The notes below the pieces were generated by a model. It did not search any database. It was not told where the DNA came from and was given only the letters and a program-made list of their open reading frames with translations. This document shows, one piece after another, positions 17,268-25,959 of a stretch of 64,000 bases of DNA (positions within the stretch are counted from its first letter, which is position 1; each line of letters opens with the position of its first letter). The translations under genes and the position numbers were made by a program. Origin of the DNA: an uncultured Lachnospiraceae bacterium (GTDB lineage Bacteria; Bacillota; Clostridia; Lachnospirales; Lachnospiraceae); assembly GCA_944381635.1 (NCBI GenBank), contig CALWLY010000010.1, positions 29,750-93,749 on the forward strand, written 5' to 3'.

Positions 17268-18863
17268 TTAACCACGTCCAAATTCTGTCAATACCAGGCC
17301 TTTGTTTCTGTCCAGAGTCATGCCGATACTCCAGGAATTGATAAAGAGCAGCAGCGGATTTCCTTTCATATCTTTTACTTTCTTCATATCGGAAGTTCCG
17401 CTGAGTTTCGCAAGATCGATCTCGTCTTTGTTTTCAATCCAGCGAATATGCTCATACGGAAGGGGTTCCAGTCTGATTTCCACATTGTACTCGTTTTCCA
17501 GACGGTATTTGAGCACGTCAAACTGCAGCACACCTACAACACCTACGATAATTTCTTCCATACCTGTGTTGAATTCCTGGAAAATCTGGATGGCGCCTTC
17601 CTGTGCGATCTGGGTGATACCCTTGACAAACTGCTTTCTCTTCATGGTATCCATCTGACGCACTCTGGCAAAATGTTCCGGTGCAAAGGTAGGGATCCCT
17701 TCATAGGCAAACTGTTCCTTAGGCATACAAATCGTATCCCCGATGGAAAAGATTCCCGGATCAAATACGCCGATAATATCTCCTGCGTACGCTTCATCCA
17801 GAATCTTTCTGTCACTGGCCATGATCTGCTGGGGCTGAGAAAGGCGCATCACCTTTTTCCCCTGTACGTGTTTTACTTCCATGCTGGCTTCAAATTTTCC
17901 GGAACAGATACGCATAAACGCAATACGGTCTCTGTGAGCTTTGTTCATATTGGCCTGAATTTTAAATACAAAGGCGGAAAAGTCATGTTCCAGCGGGTCA
18001 ATAAGACCTACATCCGCTTTTCTGGGAAGGGGTGTTGTGGTCATCTGCAGAAAGTGCTGCAAAAAGATTTCCACACCAAAGTTTGTGAGCGCGGAGCCAA
18101 AGAATACCGGAGTCAGATTTCCCTTTCTTACTTCCTCCAGATCAAACTCTGCACTTGCGCCGTCCAGCAGTTCGATTTCATCAAACAGCTTGTCCTTTAA
18201 CTCTTCTCCGATAAAATCTTTCAGAGTGTCTTCTTCCTCCAGAGAAATTTCTGTAGACGCTCCTTCTTTGGTACCTTTTTCCGTATCGGAATAGGTGATC
18301 ACCTTTTTCTTCTCTCTGTCATAGACGCCTTTAAAGCTCTTTCCCGAACCAATCGGCCAGTTTACCGGACAGGTGGCAATTCCCAGCTCCTTCTCGATTT
18401 CATCCAGAAGATCAAAGGTATCGTTGGCGTCTCTGTCCATCTTGTTGATGAAAGTAAAAATCGGAATCTTTCTCATGACGCAGACCTTGAACAATTTTCT
18501 TGTCTGCGCCTCCACACCTTTTGACGCATCGATGACCATGACCGCGGAATCCGCCGCCATAAGCGTACGGTACGTATCCTCGGAGAAGTCCTGATGTCCT
18601 GGTGTATCCAGAATATTTATGCAGTATCCGTCGTATTCAAACTGTAACACAGAGGAGGTTACGGAAATACCTCTCTCCTTTTCAATTTCCATCCAGTCAG
18701 AAACCGCATGTCTGGCAGTAGCCTTTCCCTTTACGGATCCTGCCAGATTGATGGCTCCTCCGTATAACAGGAATTTTTCTGTCAGTGTTGTCTTTCCGGC
18801 ATCCGGATGAGAAATAATCGCAAAGGTTCTTCTTCTCTTAATCTCTTCTGCTATGCTGCTCAA
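17268..18863 (-). CDS. prfC: Peptide chain release factor 3
   Basis: A 531-residue translational GTPase. G1 is ISHPDAGKTTLTEKFLL, the G2/G3 region contains RGISVTSSVLQF and DTPGHQDFSEDTYRT, and G4 is INKMDRD. Domains II and III and the RF3 C-terminal domain follow. RF3 removes RF1 and RF2 from the ribosome after termination. The start is a TTG at 18863, nine bases after GGAGG. An out-of-frame ATG lies too close to that site and opens only a ten-codon ORF. Length matches the family. Confidence 0.95.
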   Translation of the reverse strand: MSSIAEEIKRRRTFAIISHPDAGKTTLTEKFLLYGGAINLAGSVKGKATARHAVSDWMEIEKERGISVTSSVLQFEYDGYCINILDTPGHQDFSEDTYRTLMAADSAVMVIDASKGVEAQTRKLFKVCVMRKIPIFTFINKMDRDANDTFDLLDEIEKELGIATCPVNWPIGSGKSFKGVYDREKKKVITYSDTEKGTKEGASTEISLEEEDTLKDFIGEELKDKLFDEIELLDGASAEFDLEEVRKGNLTPVFFGSALTNFGVEIFLQHFLQMTTTPLPRKADVGLIDPLEHDFSAFVFKIQANMNKAHRDRIAFMRICSGKFEASMEVKHVQGKKVMRLSQPQQIMASDRKILDEAYAGDIIGVFDPGIFSIGDTICMPKEQFAYEGIPTFAPEHFARVRQMDTMKRKQFVKGITQIAQEGAIQIFQEFNTGMEEIIVGVVGVLQFDVLKYRLENEYNVEIRLEPLPYEHIRWIENKDEIDLAKLSGTSDMKKVKDMKGNPLLLFINSWSIGMTLDRNKGLVLTEFGRG

Positions 18864-18943
18864 AATTCATTTCCTCCAAATCATGTCTGAATCTTTTATC
18901 CATTTCCTGCCGTTTTCCCTTTCCGGAAAACAGCGCCTTTGTT

Positions 18944-18972
18944 ATTCTGTCCTGAAAATCAGTTTCTGTCAA
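18944..18972 (-). promoter_or_regulatory. Sigma-A type promoter of prfC
   Basis: On the minus strand TTGACA (18967-18972) and CAGAAT (18944-18949) are 17 bases apart, about 80 bases before the prfC start. The -35 is perfect and the -10 weak. Confidence 0.5.
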
Positions 18973-19033
18973 TGGATTTCTAATGAAAAGCTGATTTTCC
19001 TTAAAACCACCGGTGGATATGCACGGATTTACA

Positions 19034-19056
19034 GAGAAAAATGCCGCTGTGCGGCG
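19034..19056 (-). terminator. Intrinsic terminator after deoB
   Basis: On the minus strand GCCGC and GCGGC pair around ACA (19041-19056), followed by ATTTTTCTC. A second hairpin (ACAAACGCT with AGCGTTTGT, 19069-19093) directly follows the deoB stop codon and may add stability. Confidence 0.65.
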
Positions 19057-19092
19057 TAAATCCGGCACACAAACGCTTCCAGCAGCGTTTGT

Positions 19093-20250
19093 CTAAGATT
19101 CCAGCATAGATTTTCCGTTAAATTCCGGTTTTAATCCGAAATAGTCCAGCACAGTAGCGCCGATGTCTGAGAAAGTATCTCTTGTTCCCAGGTTTGCTGG
19201 TGTCATTTTGGAACCGTACATGACAAAAGGTGTGTATTCTCTGGAATGATCTGTGGAGGCGGTATAACCCGGGTCACAGCCGTGATCTGCGGTGATCATG
19301 AGGATATCGTCCTCTTTCATGGCTTTTAAAAGTTCCGGAAGCTTCTCATCAAAATAGGTGAGGGCTTTCGCATAGCCGTCAATGTCATTTCTGTGTCCGT
19401 AAAGCATATCGTAATCCACCAGATTTACAAAACACAAACCTTCAAAATCTTTGTCCATATAGGCAAGTGTTTTTTCTATGCCGTCCGCATTTCCCTGTGT
19501 GTAGACATATTCCGTAATTCCTTTTCCCGCAAAGATATCTCTGATCTTTCCCACACCGATCACTGCTTTTCCGGCATCTTTTAACTGATCCAGCATAGTA
19601 GTGGAAGGCGGAAGAAGGGAATAATCATGTCTTCTGGATGTTCTTGTATAGTTTCCGTCTTTTCCCACAAAGGGGCGGGCGATCACTCTGCCTACTCCGT
19701 GTTTTCCCTGAAGCATTTCTCTTGCAATTTCACAATAGCGATAAAGTTCTTCCACCGGCACAATGTCCTCATGAGCAGCAATCTGGAACACACTGTCCGC
19801 CGAAGTGTATACAATCAGCTTTCCGGTTTTTACGTGTTCATCCCCGTAATCTTTTATCACTTCTGTTCCGGAATAAGGCTTATTGCACAGCACGCCCCGC
19901 CCTGTTTTTTCGGAAAATTCTTTCAGCACTTCCTCGGGGAAGCCGTTGGGATAGGTAGGAAGGGGATTGGGAGAGTACACACCGGCAATCTCCCAATGCC
20001 CGATGGTGGTATCCTTTCCGCGGGATGCTTCCTTCATCCTTGCAATCACCGCTTCCGGTTTATCCACGCCTTCGTGCCATTCCATGCCGTCGATATTGAA
20101 AAATCCCAGCTTCTGCATATTCGGCATATGAAAATACGGACTGGAAGCTGCAGATTTGACGGTATTGGTTCCTGCATCTGCATAATCTGCGGCATCAGGC
20201 ATTGCTCCGATTCCCACACTGTCCAACACAATTAAAAAGATTCTTTTCAT
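19093..20250 (-). CDS. deoB: Phosphopentomutase
   Basis: A 385-residue enzyme of the alkaline phosphatase superfamily, near the usual 390. The N-terminal metal-binding start is FLIVLDSVGIGAMPDA, and metal ligands recur in NLVDYDMLYGHRND and MITADHGCDP. The phospho-accepting threonine sits in TGRGVLCNKPYSGTEVI-region context. It interconverts ribose 1- and 5-phosphate (and deoxy forms) in nucleoside salvage. No deoC or nucleoside phosphorylase gene is adjacent. It lies after spoIIIAH and before a terminator. Confidence 0.95.
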   Translation of the reverse strand: MKRIFLIVLDSVGIGAMPDAADYADAGTNTVKSAASSPYFHMPNMQKLGFFNIDGMEWHEGVDKPEAVIARMKEASRGKDTTIGHWEIAGVYSPNPLPTYPNGFPEEVLKEFSEKTGRGVLCNKPYSGTEVIKDYGDEHVKTGKLIVYTSADSVFQIAAHEDIVPVEELYRYCEIAREMLQGKHGVGRVIARPFVGKDGNYTRTSRRHDYSLLPPSTTMLDQLKDAGKAVIGVGKIRDIFAGKGITEYVYTQGNADGIEKTLAYMDKDFEGLCFVNLVDYDMLYGHRNDIDGYAKALTYFDEKLPELLKAMKEDDILMITADHGCDPGYTASTDHSREYTPFVMYGSKMTPANLGTRDTFSDIGATVLDYFGLKPEFNGKSMLES

Positions 20251-20320
20251 CTGTAAATCCCTCTTTTCTGTTTTCTATTGTTCCTCTTTCTCTTGCATTC
20301 TATCACAACTTTTCCATTCT

Positions 20321-20418
20321 GACATCAATTTTCCTGTTTTGCCCGACCGATCACTGCTTTATCCGCACTGACATCAATTTTCCTGTTTTGCCTGGCTGAT
20401 CACCACTTTATCCGCGCT
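20321..20418 (-). repeat. 49-bp tandem duplication at the 3' end of spoIIIAH
   Basis: The unit at 20370-20418 encodes the last 15 or so codons of spoIIIAH and its stop. A second copy at 20321-20369 follows head to tail and differs at 6 of 49 positions. The outer copy is after the stop codon and would encode a near-identical tail ending KQEN, but is not in frame with the gene (49 is not divisible by three). Confidence 0.9.
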
Positions 20419-21123
20419 GACACCGGTTTTTCTTGTGACGATATCTTCAATCTGTGCACACTGAGCGTCCGTCAGAGCATCTGTGGTCACCACCACATCG
20501 GCGCTGTCACCGTTGATCGTTACCACCACATCCTGAAATCCTTTGGCTTCCAGCAAAATCTCCGCAGCCGTTTCCTTCTCTGCCAGTTCCGTAAGCTCGA
20601 TCATGCCGTTGACTGCTTCCTGCTTCTGCTCCTCACTGATGTTGGCGTTGTTGATAATCTCCAGAAAGGTTTCCTTGCTCTTTGCCCTTGTCTGCTCCTT
20701 CAGCAGCTTGGCACCGGAAAGAGACGCCACGTTGGAAGAACTTGTAAAAACGGCCTCGCCGGGAACTTCTCCCTCTCCCACTTCGGCTTCTGCGCTCTGT
20801 GCCCCGGAGGCATCCGCTTCCTCAGCTGCCGCTTCATCGGTATTTTCCGACAAGATGGAAACTTCCGCATTGTCTGTCACTTCCATATCTGCATCCAGAT
20901 AGTTTCCGGTAACTTCCGCCTCCGAGTCCAGACTTTCAATATCCGACACAATATCTTCCTCAGACAGGTCCAAAAGTGCCGTAGTATCTTCCCCGTCCGC
21001 AGTCTGATTCACTACCTCTTCCTCCTCGATTTTGGTTCCTGCAAAATTCAGGTAACCGGCTACAGCTATCATGATGGCTAAAGCTGTAATCATAATCTGG
21101 TTGCGTTTTAACACGTTTTTCAC
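20374..21123 (-). CDS. spoIIIAH: Stage III sporulation protein AH
   Basis: A 249-residue protein with a single N-terminal membrane segment (about 10-28). A long acidic linker (about 32-125) precedes the YscJ/FliF-like ring-forming domain at the C-terminus (about 130-249; EQTRAKSKETFLEIINNAN). SpoIIIAH in the mother cell meets SpoIIQ of the forespore to build the channel between the two cells. It is the last gene of the spoIIIA cluster. Its 3' end has been tandemly duplicated (20321-20418). Confidence 0.92.
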   Translation of the reverse strand: MKNVLKRNQIMITALAIMIAVAGYLNFAGTKIEEEEVVNQTADGEDTTALLDLSEEDIVSDIESLDSEAEVTGNYLDADMEVTDNAEVSILSENTDEAAAEEADASGAQSAEAEVGEGEVPGEAVFTSSSNVASLSGAKLLKEQTRAKSKETFLEIINNANISEEQKQEAVNGMIELTELAEKETAAEILLEAKGFQDVVVTINGDSADVVVTTDALTDAQCAQIEDIVTRKTGVSADKVVISQAKQEN

Positions 21124-21143
21124 TCCTGATCCCTCTGCTTTCT

Positions 21144-21758
21144 TTATTTCATCTTAGCTACTTTAATCTTATGTGCTTCCAGACCGAATAATGCCTCAAT
21201 CGCCTCCGTAATATTTTTTGCCACGGTCGGACTTCCCCCTCCCTGCGCCAACACAAAAACACCTTCCGCCTTGGGATTTACCGTCTTTTTGATGCTGGGA
21301 CTTTTTCTCCCGTCCGCATCTGTGATATACACCGTTTCCTCTCCTTTTTCCGTTTGTTCGGAAATTCTGCTTCCCCCTGCGCTGTCGTTTTCTGAAACGC
21401 TGTCCGTTCTTTCCGTCACATCTTTTTCCACAACCTGTTCCTCGGACTCCTTCCAGGTAATCATCACCTGTACCTTCCCCACCCCTTCCATTCCGGCTAA
21501 AATTTCCTCCAGCCTCTCCTCCTCTCTGCTTCTTGCACCGCTTCCCGAAAGCTGTCTTTCTCCGGAATCATCCCCCGCAGTTTCTTCTCCATATAAAGCT
21601 GTCTGCTGTTTCTGATCCCCCTCTGCTTCTTCCTTACCGCTTTTTCCTGTGGGTATGGCTATCACAAGACAGAGTACTCCAAGAAGCGCCAGAACAAGCA
21701 TGTTTTCTTTTGTCAGTTTCTTTTTGAGAAATTCTTTTCCTCTCACCGTCCGGTTCAT
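21144..21758 (-). CDS. spoIIIAG: Stage III sporulation protein AG
   Basis: A 204-residue protein with one membrane segment (about 19-36) and a ring-building motif domain. The conserved stretch is LEEILAGMEGVGKVQVMITW, followed by a polar, Ser/Glu-rich loop, then TVNPKAEGVFVLAQGGGSPTV, a family hallmark, split as TVNPKAEGVFVL and AQGGGSPTV. SpoIIIAG forms a large ring in the mother-cell membrane channel. It overlaps the end of spoIIIAF by four bases (ATGA). Confidence 0.92.
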   Translation of the reverse strand: MNRTVRGKEFLKKKLTKENMLVLALLGVLCLVIAIPTGKSGKEEAEGDQKQQTALYGEETAGDDSGERQLSGSGARSREEERLEEILAGMEGVGKVQVMITWKESEEQVVEKDVTERTDSVSENDSAGGSRISEQTEKGEETVYITDADGRKSPSIKKTVNPKAEGVFVLAQGGGSPTVAKNITEAIEALFGLEAHKIKVAKMK

Positions 21759-22333
21759 GATTCAAAGGTCACCTCCACTGCTGACGGATCCAACGAAAGT
21801 TTTTCGGCCAGAAGCTTTGTCAAATCCTCTTTTCTCTTCTCCATGCCTTCCGCGTCTTCCTGCCCTTCTTGCGTCTGTCCCCCATCTTCTTTTTCTATCT
21901 GGATGGTATCCACGGAATCAATGCGGATGGCCGCATTTTTTTCCTTCAAAACCAAAGTCAGTTTTCCCTCATGCGCACTCACGCTCACCAAAGACAGGTT
22001 TTCACTTTCCAGCGTATCTCCCAGTTTCTTTTCGGTCTCCAGCAAAAGCGCCTGGCTGTCAATCTCTCCTTCCTGCCAGGCAAGTTCACCCATCTGTCTG
22101 GAAAGGCTTTCCAGTTCCTGTTCATAAACCGCCACCTGCTGCTGAAACCAGGCAATTTTATCTTCCTTTCCAAAGGAAAGGATCGGTACGGCAATCTGAG
22201 AAAGGACCATAAGTCCCAACATCAGTTTCACGTATTTTTCGTACTGGCTTGCGGGGACAAAATGAAGGATCATCTGTCCTGCCAGCATAAAAATACAGGT
22301 CTGCTTCAGCAGATTCAGAAAATCTCCCGCCAT
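21755..22333 (-). CDS. spoIIIAF: Stage III sporulation protein AF
   Basis: A 192-residue protein with two N-terminal membrane segments (about 8-23 and 33-52; YVKLMLGLMVLSQIAVPIL). A helical, charged cytoplasmic or intermembrane region ends in a small domain with KLLAEKLSLDPSAVEVTF. It belongs to the SpoIIIA channel assembly. Sequence conservation in this family is low, so the call relies on the membrane pattern and on its fixed place between AE and AG. Confidence 0.88.
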   Translation of the reverse strand: MAGDFLNLLKQTCIFMLAGQMILHFVPASQYEKYVKLMLGLMVLSQIAVPILSFGKEDKIAWFQQQVAVYEQELESLSRQMGELAWQEGEIDSQALLLETEKKLGDTLESENLSLVSVSAHEGKLTLVLKEKNAAIRIDSVDTIQIEKEDGGQTQEGQEDAEGMEKRKEDLTKLLAEKLSLDPSAVEVTFES

Positions 22334-22386
22334 CCTTTCCTCCTTCCCTTGTCAGACTTTTCTCTCCGCTTTTCCCTTTCCCGACA

Positions 22387-23442
22387 TTAAAAATACTGCC
22401 CCGCCGTCCAGGTCACGATTGCGATCATAATCAGAAAGCAGGCGGCTGCCGTCCAGGCTGTCTGCAGCAGAAGAAAAATACCGTCCCCTGTTTTGTCCGT
22501 GCAGGCTGTCATTCTGTTATCCGCTACGATTCCCATCAAAGCCGCCCCGGCTTTCAGCAGGATTCCATACAGAAACATTTTCAGAAACGGAACTGCGCAC
22601 AGTAAAATAAGCAAAAGGAAAGCCAAAAGTCCGATGCTGTTTTTTATCAGCACTGCCGAGCCTAAAAGGATCTCCGCCGTTCCCTCCGCCAGATTTCCGA
22701 TTCCCGGAATAGCTGAAACTGCCTTTTTTGCAGTGCCTCTTTTCAGCTGATCGAGCACAGGAGATACCATGGACTGTAAAAGTCCCAGTCCGGTAAGAGC
22801 TGTGAGCATCCAGCGAAGCCCTGTCTTTAAGGCCTTTTTTAAAAGTTCTATCATAGTCTGAAGCTTTTCTTCTTCCCAAATGCCGTTCACAATCACAAGA
22901 AGCATATAGGCGTTTACCAGCGGCAGACAAAACGTCAGCATCACACTTTCCACAAGGCAGATGGCAAGCAGCACCAGCTGATAATACCCCAGCGCAGATA
23001 TGCTTCCCCCGGCAGTGCCCACCGCCAGAAAATAGACCGGCATCATAATCTTTGCAAACACCACGATATTCTCTATAATCTGACCGGCGATTTCCATACA
23101 CTCCGAAAAGGTCCGGATCAATAGAACCAAAAGGAGCAGATAAGAAAAATAATGGGCGATGTCCGCAATCTGATGCTGTTCAAAATTCTGCATAAAAAGG
23201 CGGAAAAGTACGGAAAGTATTCCTAAAAGAAGAATGGTCACCAGAATCTGTCGGTAACTTCCGATTTCCCCTGCTGCCATGTCCAGAATCGATGAACCCA
23301 GCTGCTTTATAGCCTCCCCAGGATTTCCCGAAACAATATCGGAAAACCACTGGCCGAAATCCGGCGTATTTCCGGAAAACAATCCCTCCAGTTTTTGTAA
23401 AACTTCCTCCATTCCCAGTCCATCTGTCAAAAAATCTTCCAT
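22387..23442 (-). CDS. spoIIIAE: Stage III sporulation protein AE
   Basis: A 351-residue multi-spanning membrane protein with about seven hydrophobic segments. It has the family stretches IAGQIIENIVVFAKIMMPVYFL, given here in part as NIVVFAKIMMPVYFL, and KKAVSAIPGIGNLAEGTAEI. It is shorter than the roughly 400-residue Bacillus protein and lacks a cleavable signal peptide. I start it at the ATG at 23442, directly after the spoIIIAD stop with GGAG six bases upstream. A TTG at 23454 would overlap spoIIIAD. It is a core membrane component of the mother cell to forespore channel. Confidence 0.92.
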   Translation of the reverse strand: MEDFLTDGLGMEEVLQKLEGLFSGNTPDFGQWFSDIVSGNPGEAIKQLGSSILDMAAGEIGSYRQILVTILLLGILSVLFRLFMQNFEQHQIADIAHYFSYLLLLVLLIRTFSECMEIAGQIIENIVVFAKIMMPVYFLAVGTAGGSISALGYYQLVLLAICLVESVMLTFCLPLVNAYMLLVIVNGIWEEEKLQTMIELLKKALKTGLRWMLTALTGLGLLQSMVSPVLDQLKRGTAKKAVSAIPGIGNLAEGTAEILLGSAVLIKNSIGLLAFLLLILLCAVPFLKMFLYGILLKAGAALMGIVADNRMTACTDKTGDGIFLLLQTAWTAAACFLIMIAIVTWTAGQYF

Positions 23443-23443
23443 T

Positions 23444-23830
23444 TTACACTCCAAAACCCGCTATGATTTCCACCAGTGCCAAAAGCACCGGAAGTCCTGC
23501 AAACAGAATCGCTATTTTCCCGAAAAGTTCAATCTGCGCTGCCACAGACTGGTACCCCGCATCTCTGCAGATTCCTGCGCAAAATTCGCACAGATAAGTG
23601 ATTCCCACCACCTTGAACAAAATGCCGAAATACTGGCTTCCCGAAGAGAAGTAAACCTCCAGCCCTTTCAGCCGATCCTTTACCTGAATCAGGTATCTGG
23701 CAGCATAGGCAAAAATCAGAAGGGATGTGCAGATTCCTATGTAGAGACTGTATTCCTGTCTGCCGGATCTAAATTGAAGTCCAAACAATACGCCTGCCAA
23801 CGCCAACAGGCCGATTTTCACAATATCCAT
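23444..23830 (-). CDS. spoIIIAD: Stage III sporulation protein AD
   Basis: A 128-residue membrane protein with about four hydrophobic segments. Its C-terminal half has GITYLCEFCAGICRDAGYQS, a family hallmark, and ends in LFGKIAILFAGLPVLLAL. The ATG at 23830 follows GGGAGG by five bases and gives exactly the usual length; a longer ORF to 23869 lacks such a site. It works with AC and AE in the membrane. Confidence 0.92.
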   Translation of the reverse strand: MDIVKIGLLALAGVLFGLQFRSGRQEYSLYIGICTSLLIFAYAARYLIQVKDRLKGLEVYFSSGSQYFGILFKVVGITYLCEFCAGICRDAGYQSVAAQIELFGKIAILFAGLPVLLALVEIIAGFGV

Positions 23831-23916
23831 CCATACCTCCCATCTGCCCTGCAGGCAAAATCGCGACATTTTGCAAAAGCTCAGTCTGATGTCCGGTCTG
23901 CAATTCTTTTTCTTTT

Positions 23917-24111
23917 CTACAGCTGAAACAGATTCTGAATTGTGACAAACAGGTCGTAAATATACGGGATCATCCAGCTAAGAACCAGAATCAATGCCGC
24001 AAGAGAAAGCAGAAAAGCGTGTTCTTCCCTTCCGCTGTGTTTGAGCACCTGACTGAGTATCGTCACCAGTATTCCCACCGCCGCTATTTTAAAAATCAGA
24101 CTGACTTCCAT
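23917..24111 (-). CDS. spoIIIAC: Stage III sporulation protein AC
   Basis: A 64-residue protein made of two membrane helices (about 5-25 and 33-58). VSLIFKIAAVGILVTILSQVL is its start, quoted in part as FKIAAVGILVTILSQVL, and GREEHAFLLSLAALILVL is the second helix. Length and pattern match SpoIIIAC exactly. It is 86 bases before spoIIIAD, a slightly wide gap for this cluster. Confidence 0.93.
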   Translation of the reverse strand: MEVSLIFKIAAVGILVTILSQVLKHSGREEHAFLLSLAALILVLSWMIPYIYDLFVTIQNLFQL

Positions 24112-24181
24112 TTGCTTCCTCCATTCCGCCTTTCAGACTCACCTGCCGCTGTATTTCATAAACTGCCGTGTTTTTCCCTTG

Positions 24182-24700
24182 TCACAAAAGTAAAATAGCA
24201 GCCATAAGACCTCCGGATACGCAAAGACTCATGATCAGCTTCTTTTTCTCCGAAAGCTCTCTTTCCTGCTGCGCCGCTGCCCCCCTAAACCAGTCAGAGA
24301 ATTCTTTCATGGCGTGTATCTGTGCCTCTCTGTCCAGAAATCCCATCCACGCAGAAAAACTGACCGCCTTTTTTCTTTCCTCATCCGAGAGAGAAGAATT
24401 TTCCACATATTCTCCCATTTGTCTTGCCCAGATTTCTTCCGTACTCTGTTCTCTCAAAAGGGCTTCTTCTCCTATGCTCTCCCACACTTCTCCCAGTCTT
24501 CCCCCAAGCCTGTTTCCGCAGATGCAAAGCGCTTCTGAAATTCTCTCACCGCTGTAAGAAATCTCCCTGGAAAGAAGGCCGAAGGCTGCTGCCAATTGTG
24601 CCAGCTCTTCCCGTCTTCCCTCCAGCTCCCTGCAGATACAAAATCCCATTCCTGCGCTCCCCAGCACACTGGCTGTCACACCTGCCAATTTCAACAGCAT
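24182..24700 (-). CDS. spoIIIAB: Stage III sporulation protein AB
   Basis: A 172-residue protein with an N-terminal membrane segment (about 1-20) and a helical domain with paired hydrophobic heptads. LSREISYSGERISEALC and the C-terminal LIMSLCVSGGLMAAILLL are typical of the SpoIIIAB/GspF-related fold. The start is uncertain. The ATG at 24700 directly touches an AGGAGG site, so the TTG at 24694, six bases from that site, may be used. It is inside a 155-base overlap with the spoIIIAA reading frame. Confidence 0.88.
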   Translation of the reverse strand: MLLKLAGVTASVLGSAGMGFCICRELEGRREELAQLAAAFGLLSREISYSGERISEALCICGNRLGGRLGEVWESIGEEALLREQSTEEIWARQMGEYVENSSLSDEERKKAVSFSAWMGFLDREAQIHAMKEFSDWFRGAAAQQERELSEKKKLIMSLCVSGGLMAAILLL

Positions 24701-25697
24701 CCTCCTGCACCTTCTTTCCTTTTTCATCGTAGATATTCTGTATATAAAAACAGCCATCCCGGCGGGATAAAAACACCAGCCGCCGAAACAGTTTTTCTTC
24801 CCAGATTTCCTTTAAAAAAGGCTTGTTCCTTATTTCTTCCAGGTTTTCGCCATGGATAGATGCAAGCGCCACACAGCCGGACCTGGCAGCGTTTAAAAAC
24901 GCCCTGGCTTCCCTCTGGCTTCCGAGTTCATCCACTGCAATGACAGAAGGTGACATGGAGCGCAAAAGCATCATCATGCCTTCCTCCTTGGGACAGCCAT
25001 CCAATATATCGGTGCGAATTCCCACATCATTCTGTGCGATTCCCCGAAAGCATCCCGCCAGCTCGGAACGTTCATCCACAAGTCCTACATTCATGCCCTC
25101 TCCGTAAGGATTCCCATCGGAAATCTGCCTTACCAGATCCCGTAAAAGGGTTGTCTTCCCGCATCCCGGAGGCGCCGCAATCAATGTATGCAAAAACTTT
25201 CCATCCTCATACAGCTTTGGAAGAAGTCTGTCTGCGCAGCCTTTTTTTTCATGAGAAATGCGGATGTTCATGGAGGTCACTGCCTTCAGATTTTTAATGC
25301 CCGCCCCCTGTCTGATCACTTCTCCCGCCACCCCTATGCGATGCCCACCCTCCACACTCAGATATCCTCTCTGCAGTTCTTCCTCATAGGCATAAGGGGA
25401 ATCCTGGCATATGTGACGGAATATGGCAGAAAATTCTCTCTCATCCGGTTTCCACGAAAGAGAAAGCTCTCTGGTCACCTCTCCGTTTTTTTTCAGTCCG
25501 TATTCTTTTCCTCTGAAAAGCAAAAGAACCGGCTTGCCGATCCGCATTCTGATTTCCTGAAGATTTTCCTCATCTTCGGCACAGATTCGAAACGTCTCCT
25601 GAAATCTGGCCGGAAACAGTTTCAGAATTTCCTCTGCTTTGTTTTTTCCCTCTTTTTTCTGCTCTTCCCTGCTGTTTCCTCCATTCTCTATTTCCAT
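24546..25697 (-). CDS. spoIIIAA: Stage III sporulation protein AA, with C-terminal extension
   Basis: A predicted 383-residue secretion-type ATPase, while the usual length is about 310. The Walker A motif is IAAPPGCGKTTLLRDLV, followed by VGLVDERSELAG and the Walker B-like VIAVDELGSQREA. It powers the SpoIIIA channel. Family similarity stops near GCFYIQNIYDE; the last 60 residues (CAGERRNGILY onward) are read out of frame through spoIIIAB and look like non-selected sequence. Either the usual stop codon has been lost or there is a small indel near 24700. Confidence 0.88.
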   Translation of the reverse strand: MEIENGGNSREEQKKEGKNKAEEILKLFPARFQETFRICAEDEENLQEIRMRIGKPVLLLFRGKEYGLKKNGEVTRELSLSWKPDEREFSAIFRHICQDSPYAYEEELQRGYLSVEGGHRIGVAGEVIRQGAGIKNLKAVTSMNIRISHEKKGCADRLLPKLYEDGKFLHTLIAAPPGCGKTTLLRDLVRQISDGNPYGEGMNVGLVDERSELAGCFRGIAQNDVGIRTDILDGCPKEEGMMMLLRSMSPSVIAVDELGSQREARAFLNAARSGCVALASIHGENLEEIRNKPFLKEIWEEKLFRRLVFLSRRDGCFYIQNIYDEKGKKVQEDAVEIGRCDSQCAGERRNGILYLQGAGGKTGRAGTIGSSLRPSFQGDFLQR

Positions 25698-25736
25698 TCT
25701 GTCCCCAAGCCCCCTGTCCCATTTTGTGCTTATCTC

Positions 25737-25765
25737 AATATATGTTGTCCATCCCGGCTTATTCC
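25737..25765 (-). promoter_or_regulatory. Candidate sigma-E promoter for the spoIIIA operon
   Basis: On the minus strand CATATATT (25737-25744) is preceded 14 bases earlier by GGAATAA (25759-25765), similar to the sigma-E pattern of an ATA-type -35 and CATA-type -10. It lies 40 bases before spoIIIAA, whose Bacillus counterpart is sigma-E controlled. The match is imperfect. Confidence 0.4.
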
Positions 25766-25799
25766 TCCAAATTCAAATATTTGTTTTACGACGCAGTAC

Positions 25800-25959
25800 T
25801 ATTTTTTGTTCCGCAGAATATCGAGTTTTCTGCCATAGAATCTTGCCCTGCAAGATTCTTCGCCTGCGGCGGGTCGCTCTGCGACATATTTCCTTTCCGA
25901 CGCAGTGCGATTTTTCTTTTTTATTGGGCAGAAAATTTGATTTTCTGCCCAATAAAAAA
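25800..25959 (-). repeat. Composite intergenic repeat, diverged copy, in the 332-base pnp-spoIIIAA gap
   Basis: Reading the minus strand, a perfect 20-bp stem (25917-25959, loop 3 bases) follows the pnp terminator and shares its U-tract. A GC-rich block with ATCGCACT, GCGTCGGAAAG and the hairpin GAATCTTGC/GCAAGATTC follows. The order matches copies A and B but the sequence is diverged. Apart from this and the promoter, the gap holds no gene. Confidence 0.6.

Noticed and set aside
18838..19068. Small ORF overlapping the prfC start
   Set aside because: Its ATG is too near the ribosome site and the coding part within prfC is only ten codons; the TTG of prfC fits better.
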